DNA of 64,000 nt from an uncultured Sulfitobacter sp. Its GTDB lineage: Bacteria > Pseudomonadota > Alphaproteobacteria > Rhodobacterales > Rhodobacteraceae. The notes under the pieces were generated by a model. That model saw nothing but the letters and a program-made list of their open reading frames with translations. It was not told the origin of the DNA and ran no database searches. Shown one piece after another: positions 51,915 through 60,873 of this stretch (positions within the stretch are counted from its first letter, which is position 1; every line of letters starts with the position of its first letter). The stretch covers positions 1,116,001 through 1,180,000 of the forward strand of contig NZ_CANNBM010000001.1 of assembly GCF_947502895.1 (NCBI RefSeq), written 5' to 3'. Made by a program: the position numbers and the translations under genes.

Positions 51915-52340
51915 ATGGAATATGACACAGTAGATGCTGGCGATTTCGGCCGCAGCCTGCGCGGCATGGGCGTGAACCTGCTGGTGCGCGATGTCGCAGC
52001 CCAAGTTACCTTTTTAGAAACTGTTTTTAGCATGAAAGCCCACCAGCCCACAGCCGATTTCGCGATCATGACCTATGGCGATCAGGTATTTCAGCTACAC
52101 AGCGATGGCACGTATCACTCCAACCCGATGCTGGGCCTGCTGCCCGAAACACCCCCCCGCGGCGCAGGGGTCGAACTGCGCCTGTATGAAACAGACCCAG
52201 CCGAGGCCTGCACGCGGGCAAAGGCCGCTGGCGGCACAATCTTGCAAGAGCCGACAGACAAACCACACGGCCTGCACGAGGCATACATCTTATGTGAAAA
52301 CGGATACACATGGGTTCCAAGCAAACGCATCGACACATGA
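51915..52340 (+). CDS. VOC-family (glyoxalase-like) protein
   Basis: The 141-residue protein has two beta-alpha-beta-beta-beta repeats of the vicinal oxygen chelate fold (LRGMGVNLLVRDVAAQVTFL; ELRLYETDPAEACTRAKAAG; KPHGLHEAYILCENGYTWVP). Members are lyases, dioxygenases or resistance proteins; the metal-binding residues are not obvious, so the function is open. GGGAGG precedes the ATG. It shares a 48-bp divergent promoter region with ade, and the aldolase gene follows 64 bases later. Confidence 0.82.
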   Translation: MEYDTVDAGDFGRSLRGMGVNLLVRDVAAQVTFLETVFSMKAHQPTADFAIMTYGDQVFQLHSDGTYHSNPMLGLLPETPPRGAGVELRLYETDPAEACTRAKAAGGTILQEPTDKPHGLHEAYILCENGYTWVPSKRIDT

Positions 52341-52404
52341 CGCAAACAGGATGGACAGGGCGCATTTGGAATGGTCCGTTCAATGAAACGAAAGAGGCTA
52401 GAAC

Positions 52405-53160
52405 ATGACCGTGACACAGATGAAGCCAAACATGGACCACTGGCAGGAACGCGTCGATCTGGCGGCTGCGTTTCGCTGGACAGCGCGACTTAACATGCAC
52501 GAAGGGGTCGCAAACCACTTCTCATTGGCAGTGAACGACAGCGGCACACAGTTTCTGATGAACCCCAATCAGGTGCACTTCAGCCGGATCAAGGCAAGCG
52601 ACATGCTGCTGATCGATGCCGACGATCCCGAAACCTATGAGGGGCCGAACGCACCGGACCCGACAGCATGGGGTCTGCACGGCGGAGTACACGCCGCCTG
52701 CCCCCATGCCCGTTGCGTTATGCACGTACATTCTATTTTTGCGACAGTACTGGCCTGTCTCCAAGACAGCCGCCTGCCCCCTATTGACCAGAACTGCTGT
52801 ACCTTCTTCAACCGCGTGGTGATTGATGAAGACTACGGCGGCCTCGCCTTCGCCGACGAAGGTGCCCGTTGTGCCAAACTGCTGACCGACCCCAAGCAGA
52901 AGGTCATGGTCATGGGCAGCCACGGTGTCATGGTGATCGGCGATACGGTGGCCGACACATTCAACCGCCTGTATTATTTTGAGCGCGCCGCCGAGACCTA
53001 TATCCGCGCCCTGCAAACCGGCCTTCCTCTGCGCCACATCAGCGATGAGATCGCTGAAAAAACAGCGCGCGAGTTGGAGGAATACCCCGAACAGGACGCG
53101 CGCCATCTGGCCGAACTCAAGGCGATACTGGATACGGAAAATTCGGACTACGCAGGCTAG
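52405..53160 (+). CDS. Class II aldolase/adducin-family protein
   Basis: The 251-residue protein has the zinc-aldolase fold: RWTARLNMHEGVANHFSLAV, zinc-ligand HVHSIFATVLA, and GSHGVMVIGDTVADTFNRLYYFE with the later histidine. Such enzymes catalyse aldol cleavage or related reactions of small sugar phosphates or keto acids, but adducin-like members without aldolase activity exist. It stands first in a run with an acyl-CoA dehydrogenase, a CoA ligase and an enoyl-CoA hydratase, so it may act on a product of that route. Confidence 0.87.
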   Translation: MTVTQMKPNMDHWQERVDLAAAFRWTARLNMHEGVANHFSLAVNDSGTQFLMNPNQVHFSRIKASDMLLIDADDPETYEGPNAPDPTAWGLHGGVHAACPHARCVMHVHSIFATVLACLQDSRLPPIDQNCCTFFNRVVIDEDYGGLAFADEGARCAKLLTDPKQKVMVMGSHGVMVIGDTVADTFNRLYYFERAAETYIRALQTGLPLRHISDEIAEKTARELEEYPEQDARHLAELKAILDTENSDYAG

Positions 53161-53204
53161 GCATCAGCAAGCGGTCCCGACAGAATTAACAGCAGGAAGA
53201 CAGA

Positions 53205-54365
53205 ATGATTTACGGCCTGACAGAAGAACACGGGATGATCGCCGACACAGTACGGACCTTCGTGGAAAAAGAGATCTATCCCCATGAGGAACTGGTCGAG
53301 CGTACCGGCGAAGTTCCCGCCGAGATCGCCCAAGAGATCAAGCAAAAGACAATTGATCTGGGATTCTACGCCTGCAACTTTCCCGAAAGCGTCGGATGTG
53401 CTGGCCTGAACCACGTGGAATTTGCACTGGTCGAGCGCGAACTTGGCCGCGGCTCTATGGCGCTGAACCATTTCTTCGGCCGCCCTCAAAATATCCTGAT
53501 GGCCTGCGAAGGCGAACAAATCGAGCGGTATCTCATGCCCGCAGTGCGCGGAGAGCGAATGGACGCGCTTGCCATGACCGAACCAGGTGCAGGTTCTGAC
53601 GTGCGCGGCATGAAATGCAGCGCGGTGCGCGATGGTGGCGATTGGGTGGTGAACGGCACCAAACACTTTATCTCTGGCGCCGATCATGCGGATTTTATCA
53701 TCGTCTTTATCGCAACGGGCGAAGACCAGACACCGAAAGGCCCTAAAAAGCGGATCACCGCGTTTCTAGTCGACCGTGGCACACCCGGCTTTACTATCCG
53801 CGACGGATATAAATCGGTCAGCCACCGTGGGTACAAAAACATGATCCTTGAATTTGATGATTGCCGTCTGCCGAACGCCCAGGTGCTGGGCGAAGTCGAC
53901 GGTGGCTTTGAAGTGATGAACACGTGGCTCTATGCCACGCGCATCACCGTTGCCACGATGAGCGTAGGCCGCGCGCGCCGCGTGTTTGACTACGCCCTGA
54001 ATTATGCCGCTGAACGCGAACAGTTCGGCCAGAAAATCGGCAAGTTCCAAGGCGTATCATTCCAGCTGGCCGACATGGTGACCGAGATCGATGCCGCCGA
54101 TTTGCTGACACTTGCTGCCGCCGACCGCTTGGACAAATCACTGCCAGCCAACCGCGAAATCGCCAGTGCAAAGCTCTATGCCAGCGAAATGCTGGCGCGT
54201 GTGACAGACGCCGCGATACAGGTGCATGGCGGCATGGGGCTGATGGATGACTACCCGCTGGAGCGGTTTTGGCGCGATGCCCGTGTGGAACGGATCTGGG
54301 ATGGGACGTCGGAGATCCAGCGGCACATCATCAGCCGCGAGATGCTGCGGGCCTTGGGTGCGTGA
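53205..54365 (+). CDS. Acyl-CoA dehydrogenase (CaiA/short-chain type)
   Basis: The 386-residue flavoprotein has all three ACAD domains: helical N-terminus, the AMTEPGAGSDVRGMKCSA beta region, and C-terminal ERFWRDARVERIWDGTSEIQ. The residue at the usual catalytic-glutamate position before GT is aspartate (D366), as in some family members. It introduces a 2,3-double bond into an acyl-CoA, passing electrons to ETF. Layout and neighbours resemble gamma-butyrobetainyl-CoA or crotonobetainyl-CoA dehydrogenases, but the acyl chain is not known. AGGAAGA precedes the start. Confidence 0.9.
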   Translation: MIYGLTEEHGMIADTVRTFVEKEIYPHEELVERTGEVPAEIAQEIKQKTIDLGFYACNFPESVGCAGLNHVEFALVERELGRGSMALNHFFGRPQNILMACEGEQIERYLMPAVRGERMDALAMTEPGAGSDVRGMKCSAVRDGGDWVVNGTKHFISGADHADFIIVFIATGEDQTPKGPKKRITAFLVDRGTPGFTIRDGYKSVSHRGYKNMILEFDDCRLPNAQVLGEVDGGFEVMNTWLYATRITVATMSVGRARRVFDYALNYAAEREQFGQKIGKFQGVSFQLADMVTEIDAADLLTLAAADRLDKSLPANREIASAKLYASEMLARVTDAAIQVHGGMGLMDDYPLERFWRDARVERIWDGTSEIQRHIISREMLRALGA

Positions 54366-54400
54366 AAGGTTTTTCGCCGCGCACGCGCGTCGACGTGGGC

Positions 54401-54465
54401 GGGGGCCAGCCCCCATCCGTGCTTCGCACAGATTCCCCCGGAGGATTTGTGGCCAGAAAAAATAG
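54401..54465 (+). repeat. Dispersed GC-palindrome/GGCCAGAAAAAATA element, copy 2
   Basis: After the dehydrogenase stop come GGGGGC-CA-GCCCCC, a GTGC-TTC-GCAC hairpin, then CCCCCGGAGGATTTGTGG and CCAGAAAAAATAG. It has the same layout as the copy at 34110-34175. Confidence 0.78.
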
Positions 54466-54488
54466 GGGGGCCCGTATCAGAGCCCCCC
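54465..54488. terminator. GC-rich hairpin
   Basis: GGGGGGC pairs with GCCCCCC across a 10-nt loop, immediately after repeat copy 2. It has no U-tract. It may add to transcription stop after the dehydrogenase gene. Confidence 0.4.
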
Positions 54489-54581
54489 ATGAGAAAACAG
54501 CGGCGCTATTTCTCCTGGCACGGCCATCGGCCCTCCGGCCTGTTCCGCACCGTCAAAACTGTGCGATTCTAGTTAATATAT

Positions 54582-54610
54582 GGTTATTTTTTCTGGCCAT
54601 AAATGCTCTC
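54582..54610 (-). repeat. Dispersed element, copy 3 (inverted, partial)
   Basis: On the minus strand it reads GAGAGCATTTATGGCCAG followed by AAAAAATAACC, matching the conserved core of copies 1 and 2 but without their GC palindromes. It lies 38 bases upstream of the CoA ligase start. Confidence 0.7.
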
Positions 54611-54647
54611 GCCGAAGGCAGGAATCTCTTCTGGAAGGACGGATTGC

Positions 54648-56663
54648 ATGGCGCATGACCTTTCGCGTTTGTTCAGACCGCAGTCTATTGCCGTCGTAGG
54701 TGGCGGAGCTTGGTGCGCGCAGATTGTACGCCAATCGCGACGGATGAACTTTACGGGGCGCATTGACATTGTTCATCCGCGAGGTGGGGTGGTTGAAGGT
54801 ATTGATGCCGTGACAGAAATTGCCGCGCTGCCCCATGCGCCTGACGCCGTTTTCATTGGTGTGAACAGGCATGCTACAGTTGGTGTGGTGCGCGATCTGC
54901 AGGCGATGGGTGCAGGTGGTGCTGTGTGCTTTGCCTCAGGCTTCTCCGAGGCAGCGGCAGAGGACGGTACAGCTGCTGATCTGCAGGACCAGCTGATCGC
55001 AGCCGCGGGTGAGATGCCTGTCTTGGGTCCCAATTGCTACGGTTTTATCAATGCACTGGACGGCGCGCTTTTATGGCCTGACCAGCATGGGTGCACTCGG
55101 GTCGAGCGTGGCGTAGCGATCCTGACGCAGTCTTCCAATATTGCGATCAACCTTTCAATGCAGCAACGTGGTTTGCCTGTGGCCTATGTCGTGGCCTGCG
55201 GAAATATGGCGCAAACCTCGCAAGCGCAGATCGCAGCCGATTTGCTGGAAGACCCGCGTGTTACAGCGATAGGTCTACATATTGAAGGCTTTGGCGACCT
55301 GACAGCATGGCAGCTTTTGGCAGAAAAGGCTCGGGCCAAAGGGGTGCCGTTGATCGCCCTCAAAGTCGGGCGTTCGGATCAGGCCCAGCAAGCTGCGATA
55401 TCACACACTGCCTCACTTGCAGGGGGCGATGCGGGAGCTTCCGCGTTGCTTGCCCGTCTGGGGATCGCGCGGGTCTCGGACCTGCCCGTGTTTCTGGAAA
55501 CCCTCAAACTAATGCATATGGTCGGGCGGCTGGATGCGCCTACGCTCTCCTCGATCAGTTGCTCGGGCGGAGAGGCCAGCCTTGCTGCTGACACTGCCGT
55601 TGGATCGGGCCTCGAATTTCCTCCGCTGACGCTGCCTCAGCGCGATGCACTAGCGCAGGCCTTGGGCCCGATGGTCGCACTTAGCAATCCATTGGACTAT
55701 CATACTTATGTTTGGCGGGATGTTGAGAAGATGACAGCCGCCTGGTTACCTATGGCAGCGCCACATATCGGGCTGACAATGATTATCGTGGATTACCCTC
55801 ATACGGATGCCTCGGATTGGGACTGCGCAACCCAAACAGCCCTCGCAGTGCGGGCAATCAGCGGCAGACCTGTTGCCGTTGTCGCAACTCTGCCTGAATT
55901 GATGCCGGTCGATGTGGCAACACAATTAATGGCAGGCGGTGTTGTGCCAATCAACGGTCTGCGCGAAGCTGTTTCTGCCGCAGCCCTTGCCGCCCGACCT
56001 GCCGCCACCCCACAAGCGCCGGTGCTGCTACCTGGCGCAGATCGTGAAACCGGCATGGTCGATGAAAGCGATGCAAAATCAGCCCTAAATGCCTTTGGTT
56101 TGCGCGTGCCCCAAGGCGGCGCTGCGAAGGGCATTGATGCCTTGCACGTACAGGCCGCCGAACTGACCGCCCCTTTGGTGCTCAAAGTCACAGGGCTTGC
56201 GCATAAATCAGAGGCCGGTGGTGTGCGCATCGGGTTGGATCATGGCACGCTGGCTGAGGCAGCACGCCAGATGCCACAAGGCGATTACCTCATTGAAGAG
56301 ATGGTCCAAGGCGCTGTGGCCGAGCTGTTGGTCGGTATTGTGCGCGATCCTGCGCATGGCTTTGTCCTGACGCTAGGCGCAGGCGGCGTGCTGACAGAGC
56401 TGTGGCAAGACACGACCTCCCTTCTGGTGCCTGCGAGCAAACAATCCGTCGAGTCCGCGCTGCGCAGCCTGCGCATCTGGCCCCTCATCGCGGGATATCG
56501 CGGCAAACCCGCTGCCAATCTGGACGCGATCATCGCCGCTGTAATGGCGGTTCAGGACTACGTCATTGCCAATGCTGCCCGCGTAAGCGAGGTAGAGATA
56601 AATCCGCTGATGTGCACACCCGATGGCGCAATTGCCGTGGATGCGCTGCTGCGCCAAGCCTGA
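54648..56663 (+). CDS. ADP-forming acyl-CoA synthetase (ATP-grasp CoA ligase)
   Basis: The 671-residue protein combines a CoA-binding Rossmann domain (LFRPQSIAVVGGGAWCAQIV), a succinyl-CoA-ligase-like region (VLGPNCYGFIN, with a catalytic-histidine candidate in ISHTASLAGGDAG) and an ATP-grasp domain (APLVLKVTGLAHKSEAGGV, EEMVQGAVAELLVGI). This is the acetyl-CoA synthetase (ADP-forming) superfamily, which includes pimeloyl, dimethylsulfoniopropionate and carnitine-type acid ligases. It should activate a carboxylic acid for the neighbouring dehydrogenase and hydratase. The ATG at 54648 has GGAAGGA upstream. Confidence 0.88.
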   Translation: MAHDLSRLFRPQSIAVVGGGAWCAQIVRQSRRMNFTGRIDIVHPRGGVVEGIDAVTEIAALPHAPDAVFIGVNRHATVGVVRDLQAMGAGGAVCFASGFSEAAAEDGTAADLQDQLIAAAGEMPVLGPNCYGFINALDGALLWPDQHGCTRVERGVAILTQSSNIAINLSMQQRGLPVAYVVACGNMAQTSQAQIAADLLEDPRVTAIGLHIEGFGDLTAWQLLAEKARAKGVPLIALKVGRSDQAQQAAISHTASLAGGDAGASALLARLGIARVSDLPVFLETLKLMHMVGRLDAPTLSSISCSGGEASLAADTAVGSGLEFPPLTLPQRDALAQALGPMVALSNPLDYHTYVWRDVEKMTAAWLPMAAPHIGLTMIIVDYPHTDASDWDCATQTALAVRAISGRPVAVVATLPELMPVDVATQLMAGGVVPINGLREAVSAAALAARPAATPQAPVLLPGADRETGMVDESDAKSALNAFGLRVPQGGAAKGIDALHVQAAELTAPLVLKVTGLAHKSEAGGVRIGLDHGTLAEAARQMPQGDYLIEEMVQGAVAELLVGIVRDPAHGFVLTLGAGGVLTELWQDTTSLLVPASKQSVESALRSLRIWPLIAGYRGKPAANLDAIIAAVMAVQDYVIANAARVSEVEINPLMCTPDGAIAVDALLRQA

Positions 56664-56674
56664 GGAGAATAACG

Positions 56675-57454
56675 ATGGATGCAATTAAAACACGCCGCGA
56701 GGGCGCCATTCTGGAGGTCACGCTGGACCGTCCGAAAGCCAATGCAATTGATCTGCTAACATCACGCGCCATGGGCGAGGTTTTTGCCAGCTTCCGCGAC
56801 GATCCCGATCTGCGCGTAGCGATCATCACAGGCGGCGGTGACAAGTTCTTTTGCCCTGGTTGGGATCTCAAGGCAGCCGCAGACGGCGATGCGGTGGATG
56901 GAGATTATGGCGTCGGCGGTTTTGGCGGCTTGCAAGAACTTCCCGGTCTGAACAAGCCCGTGATTGCCGCTGTGAATGGAATCTGCTGTGGCGGCGGGCT
57001 GGAACTGGCGTTGAGCGCGGATATGATCCTCGCTGCCGACCACGCGACCTTTGCCTTGCCTGAAATACGATCTGGCACCGTCGCCGACGCGGCCAGCGTA
57101 AAGCTGCCCAAGCGCATCCCCTATCACATCGCGATGGAGCTGCTGCTGACTGGCCGCTGGTTTGACGCGGACGAGGGAAAAGGCTGGGGCCTGATTAACG
57201 AAGTCATGCCGGGCGATCAGTTGATGGATCGCGCATGGGAGCTGGCCCGCCTTCTCGCTTCGGGGCCGCCGCTGGTGTATGCCGCCATCAAGGAGATCGT
57301 GCGCGATGCAGAGGATGCCAAATTCGCAGATGCCATGAACCGTATCACCAAGCGGCAGTTGCGCAGTGTCGATATCCTCTATTCCTCCGACGACCAGTTG
57401 GAAGGCGCGCGCGCCTTTGCGGAAAAACGCGACCCCGTCTGGTCAGGCAAATAG
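56675..57454 (+). CDS. Enoyl-CoA hydratase/isomerase (CaiD-like)
   Basis: The 259-residue crotonase-fold protein has the oxyanion-hole motifs ITGGGDKFFCPGWDLKA and NGICCGGGLELALSADM and the catalytic-region ALPEIRSGTVADAASVKLP. It hydrates or isomerises an enoyl-CoA. The CaiD-like resemblance (WDLKAAADGD, GGLELAL) suggests crotonobetainyl-CoA hydratase, but many crotonases share these motifs. GAGGAG lies upstream and the gene follows the CoA ligase by 11 bases, so it is in the same operon. Confidence 0.9.
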   Translation: MDAIKTRREGAILEVTLDRPKANAIDLLTSRAMGEVFASFRDDPDLRVAIITGGGDKFFCPGWDLKAAADGDAVDGDYGVGGFGGLQELPGLNKPVIAAVNGICCGGGLELALSADMILAADHATFALPEIRSGTVADAASVKLPKRIPYHIAMELLLTGRWFDADEGKGWGLINEVMPGDQLMDRAWELARLLASGPPLVYAAIKEIVRDAEDAKFADAMNRITKRQLRSVDILYSSDDQLEGARAFAEKRDPVWSGK

Positions 57455-57526
57455 CAGGTATTTGCCAAAGCCGCATGCTTGGGGTTATCTGAAGCTATTT
57501 CGATCTATTGAAAGGCGCAACGCGCT

Positions 57527-58786
57527 ATGAATATTATGTTTGTGCACCAGAATATGCCCGGCCAATACCGTGAGCTGGTGCAATGGCTGGCGGCGCAGGG
57601 CGGACACACGATCTACTTCCTGACCCAACGACTGAAACCTGCCAAGCTCGACGGGGTCGAGACGCGGATTTACAAACCCCACCGCACGCCAGCCAAAGAT
57701 GCTTACGGACTCAGCAAAGTCTGGGAGGAAGCAACAGGCGCGGGGTTTGGCGCGGTCATGGCCGCCCAGCAGATCGAACGCGAGGAAGGGTTCAAACCCG
57801 ACCTGATCGTAGGGCATGTAGGCTGGGGTGAGCTGACGTTTTTCAAACAACTCTGGGCAGATGTGCCGATTATCGGTTTCTTTGAGTATTACTACCGCTT
57901 GTACGGCGGGCCAGTGAATTTTGACAAGGAAGAGCCGGTGAACGCCCACACGCCCTTCTTGTTGCAGGCGCGCAATGCAGTGCCTGCCGCCAATATTCTG
58001 ACTGTTGACCGTGGCCTGAGCCCCACCAAATGGCAGCGCGACTGCTTTCCGCCAGAAATGCACGACAAGATCTATGTCTGCCATGACGGTATTCGCACGG
58101 ACAAACTGCTGCCCGACCCAAAAGCCGTTCTGAAACTGGGGCGGATTGAAAAACCGGTAGGGCGCGATGATGAAATCGTGACCTATATGGCCCGCAATCT
58201 GGAACGCATGCGCGGCTTTCACCAGTTCATGCGCGCCCTGCCCGATATTCTGGAGGCGCGGCCAAACGCACGCGTGCTTGTCATCGGCGGTAACGAGGTG
58301 TCCTACGGCGCAAAAAGCAAATCACCCGGCGGCTTGCGCGGCGAGATGGAGGCCGAAGTCGGCCACCGCATTGATTGGAGCCGTGTGCATTTTCTGGGTC
58401 AGGTGCCCTATGACCAATACCAGAAAATCATCCAGATCAGCCGCTGCCACATCTATCTGACAATGCCTTTCGTGCTGTCATGGTCGCTGCTGGAAACAAT
58501 GTCGATGCAGGCTACAATCGTCGCCGCAGACGTAGAGCCTGTGCGCGAAGCAATGACACATGGCGAAACCGGCCTGCTGGTCGATTTTCACAACCCCGCC
58601 GCCTTGGCCAAGCAGGTCGTAGAAGTTCTGGAGCGGCCACAGGACTTCGCCCACCTCGGACCCGCAGCGCGCAAGCATGTGATCAAGCATTACGATTTTC
58701 TGACCAAATGCCTGCCCGAACATATTGCGGAAATGAACGCGCTGCTGCCACAGGACAAACAGATCACAATGCCGGCAAACACCTAA
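57527..58786 (+). CDS. Glycosyltransferase, family 4 type
   Basis: The 419-residue cytoplasmic protein has the GT-B fold. The N-terminal half (MNIMFVHQNMPGQYRELVQW, PDLIVGHVGWGELTF) matches the Glyco_trans_4_3 group, and the C-terminal half contains FLGQVPYDQYQKIIQISRCHIYLTMPF, with ETMSMQATIVAADVEPVREAM as the nucleotide-sugar site. The donor and acceptor are unknown. It is isolated from the exopolysaccharide locus (over 10 kb away). It converges on the flavoprotein gene 16 bases later. Confidence 0.9.
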   Translation: MNIMFVHQNMPGQYRELVQWLAAQGGHTIYFLTQRLKPAKLDGVETRIYKPHRTPAKDAYGLSKVWEEATGAGFGAVMAAQQIEREEGFKPDLIVGHVGWGELTFFKQLWADVPIIGFFEYYYRLYGGPVNFDKEEPVNAHTPFLLQARNAVPAANILTVDRGLSPTKWQRDCFPPEMHDKIYVCHDGIRTDKLLPDPKAVLKLGRIEKPVGRDDEIVTYMARNLERMRGFHQFMRALPDILEARPNARVLVIGGNEVSYGAKSKSPGGLRGEMEAEVGHRIDWSRVHFLGQVPYDQYQKIIQISRCHIYLTMPFVLSWSLLETMSMQATIVAADVEPVREAMTHGETGLLVDFHNPAALAKQVVEVLERPQDFAHLGPAARKHVIKHYDFLTKCLPEHIAEMNALLPQDKQITMPANT

Positions 58787-58802
58787 AAGGCACCCCCATG
58801 CC

Positions 58803-60872
58803 CTAGCGTGCAAACAGCACGGGCGTCTCGCGCTTGTAAATCCCGTTCTCGGGCTCCCCGCCGATGCGTTTGCGCGCCTCGGCATGGCCTGAAAAGACCG
58901 CCGCCTGAATAATGCCAGGGGCCAGACAATCGCCGATCCCGCTGACCTTGTCTGTCAGTTCAGGCATGTTCTTTAGCATACCCAGCAACCCGTCAGACGG
59001 GTTGCGCACCCCGACCGTAATCAGTGTAGCACCCGCAATTGGCGGCATCTGCGCACCCGTATCACTGCGCGTTACATGCAACGCCGATCCTTGCCATGCC
59101 TGCGCCGTGGTGTTGGGATACATATGCACGCCCAGCGCGATCATTTCATCCAGAACACGCGGCGTCTCCAGCGTATAACCCATCCATTCCGCGATGGACG
59201 GCAGTGGGCAGACCAAATGCACTTCATGCCCCTTTGACGCCAAATGCGCCGCCAGTACGTTACCCATATAGTAGTGATCGTCGTCATAGATCACGACAGG
59301 GCCGTTCACTTCTGCACCGGCCATGATCTCGTCAGGCGTGATCGCATGTTTGGCAAACCCGTCAATAGCGGTAAAGGTTGTGGCCCCTGCACCGCTATTG
59401 CACCACTTTGAACCAGTAGCGACAATAATGTTATCCGCCTCGAACTCGGCCACATCTTCGGGCGCAATATCACTTTCGGCATAGAGCGATACATTCGCCA
59501 TCTGTTGCAATTGGTACAAGCGATAGTCTGCAACCCGCCCCCAAGCAGCCAGCCCCTTCAACGTGCGCTCCAGTCTGACCCGCCCGCCAAACTCGGCCTC
59601 CTTTTCGGCAATGGTCACATTGTGGCCCGCCTTGGCCAGCGTCAGCGCACATTCCAGCCCCGCTGGGCCAGAGCCGATAATCAACGTATTCTCGGCCCTT
59701 GGCGCCTGCGGGATATTCTCGGGGTGCCAGCCGCGCCGCCACTCCTGACTGATCGTCGGGTTCTGCGTACACATCAGCGGTACGGAATAGGCGTCTGACG
59801 ACACGCAGACATTACATCCGATACACTCGCGGATGTCGTCAATGCGGCCTTCTCTCACCTTGTTGGGCAGGAACGGATCAGCAATCGACGGGCGCGCCGC
59901 ACCAATCAGATCAAACACTCCGTTGCGCACCAGCCCCGCCATCGCATCAACAGACGTATAGCGCCCCACGCCAACCACTGGCTTGGACGTCACTTGCTTG
60001 ACGTAACTGGTGTATTTTTCCTGATGCCCTTCGTCGTCAAACCTTGAGGTGCCGCTGTCACGCGGCCAGCCCGCGACGTTGACATCCCACAGGTCAGGCA
60101 CCTCGGCCAGAGCTTCAATGACGGCGCGGGCCTCGTTGTCATAGGTCAACGGGCTGCCTGCTTTGAAATCATGGGCAGGTATGCGCACAGCCACAGCCAC
60201 ATCGCCCGCAGCTGCCTCCATCGTGTCTTCAAGAACCTCGCGCAGCAGGCGCAGGCGGTTTTCGAATGATCCGCCGTATTCATCCGTGCGGCGGTTGTAC
60301 ATCGGGTTGAGGAAATGCCAGACCAGCGCCGCATCATGGGCAGCATAGACATAAACCATGTCATAGCCCGCCCGCTTGGCGCGGTGGACCGCGCGCTTGT
60401 GGCTTTCGCAGAATTGTTTGATGTCTTGTTTGTCCATCGCTTTGGACTGGATCGGGTTTTGCGGCTTGAGGATACGCATTGACGATGGCCCAAGCACTGG
60501 CGTGCCTGTGTCCATATTGCGCGCGCGGATACCAGTGTGGGCCAGCTCGATCGCTGTCAGGGCGCCGTGCTTCTTGATCCGCTCCACCAGCAATGCATGG
60601 GATGCAACATCCGTGTCATCCCAGAACTTCTCGATCGGCAGGTTCGAGATGTCCGAGGTTGGGTCAATCTCGGCCAGCTGCATCGAGACGACCCCCCAGC
60701 CACCCTCGGCCTTCATTTCGCGCATCCCGATAGAGCCGTTGGGCATCAGCGGGTTATGCCCCGTCGCATGCGGCACCGAGAAAAAGCGATTGGGCGCGGT
60801 AACAGGCCCGATCTTTACAGGCTCGAACAGAACATCATAGCGCGCGTCGCGATCGGGGGGGGTGTCTTTCAT
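58803..60872 (-). CDS. Trimethylamine-dehydrogenase-like FMN/4Fe-4S flavoprotein
   Basis: The 689-residue protein has an old-yellow-enzyme barrel (about 1-345), a 4Fe-4S motif C350-IG-C353-NV-C356-x11-C368 (CIGCNVCVSSDAYSVPLMC) and a C-terminal FAD/ADP-binding domain (TLIIGSGPAGLECALTLAK). This is the layout of trimethylamine and dimethylamine dehydrogenases and N-methylproline demethylase. The cysteine that binds FMN covalently in trimethylamine dehydrogenase (VPHCIG) is replaced here: VPHATG, A36, so FMN should be non-covalent. The ATG is one base after the stop of the Tm-1-like gene. It probably oxidises an N-methyl compound. Confidence 0.9.
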   Translation of the reverse strand: MKDTPPDRDARYDVLFEPVKIGPVTAPNRFFSVPHATGHNPLMPNGSIGMREMKAEGGWGVVSMQLAEIDPTSDISNLPIEKFWDDTDVASHALLVERIKKHGALTAIELAHTGIRARNMDTGTPVLGPSSMRILKPQNPIQSKAMDKQDIKQFCESHKRAVHRAKRAGYDMVYVYAAHDAALVWHFLNPMYNRRTDEYGGSFENRLRLLREVLEDTMEAAAGDVAVAVRIPAHDFKAGSPLTYDNEARAVIEALAEVPDLWDVNVAGWPRDSGTSRFDDEGHQEKYTSYVKQVTSKPVVGVGRYTSVDAMAGLVRNGVFDLIGAARPSIADPFLPNKVREGRIDDIRECIGCNVCVSSDAYSVPLMCTQNPTISQEWRRGWHPENIPQAPRAENTLIIGSGPAGLECALTLAKAGHNVTIAEKEAEFGGRVRLERTLKGLAAWGRVADYRLYQLQQMANVSLYAESDIAPEDVAEFEADNIIVATGSKWCNSGAGATTFTAIDGFAKHAITPDEIMAGAEVNGPVVIYDDDHYYMGNVLAAHLASKGHEVHLVCPLPSIAEWMGYTLETPRVLDEMIALGVHMYPNTTAQAWQGSALHVTRSDTGAQMPPIAGATLITVGVRNPSDGLLGMLKNMPELTDKVSGIGDCLAPGIIQAAVFSGHAEARKRIGGEPENGIYKRETPVLFAR

Positions 60873-60873
60873 C

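Noticed and set aside
54269..54658. 129-codon frame through repeat copy 2 that would read as a protein ending near the CoA ligase start
   Set aside because: It overlaps the dehydrogenase 3' end in another frame and runs through hairpins of the repeat; the only conserved start is the ARKN core, which is not followed by similar residues in the other copies.
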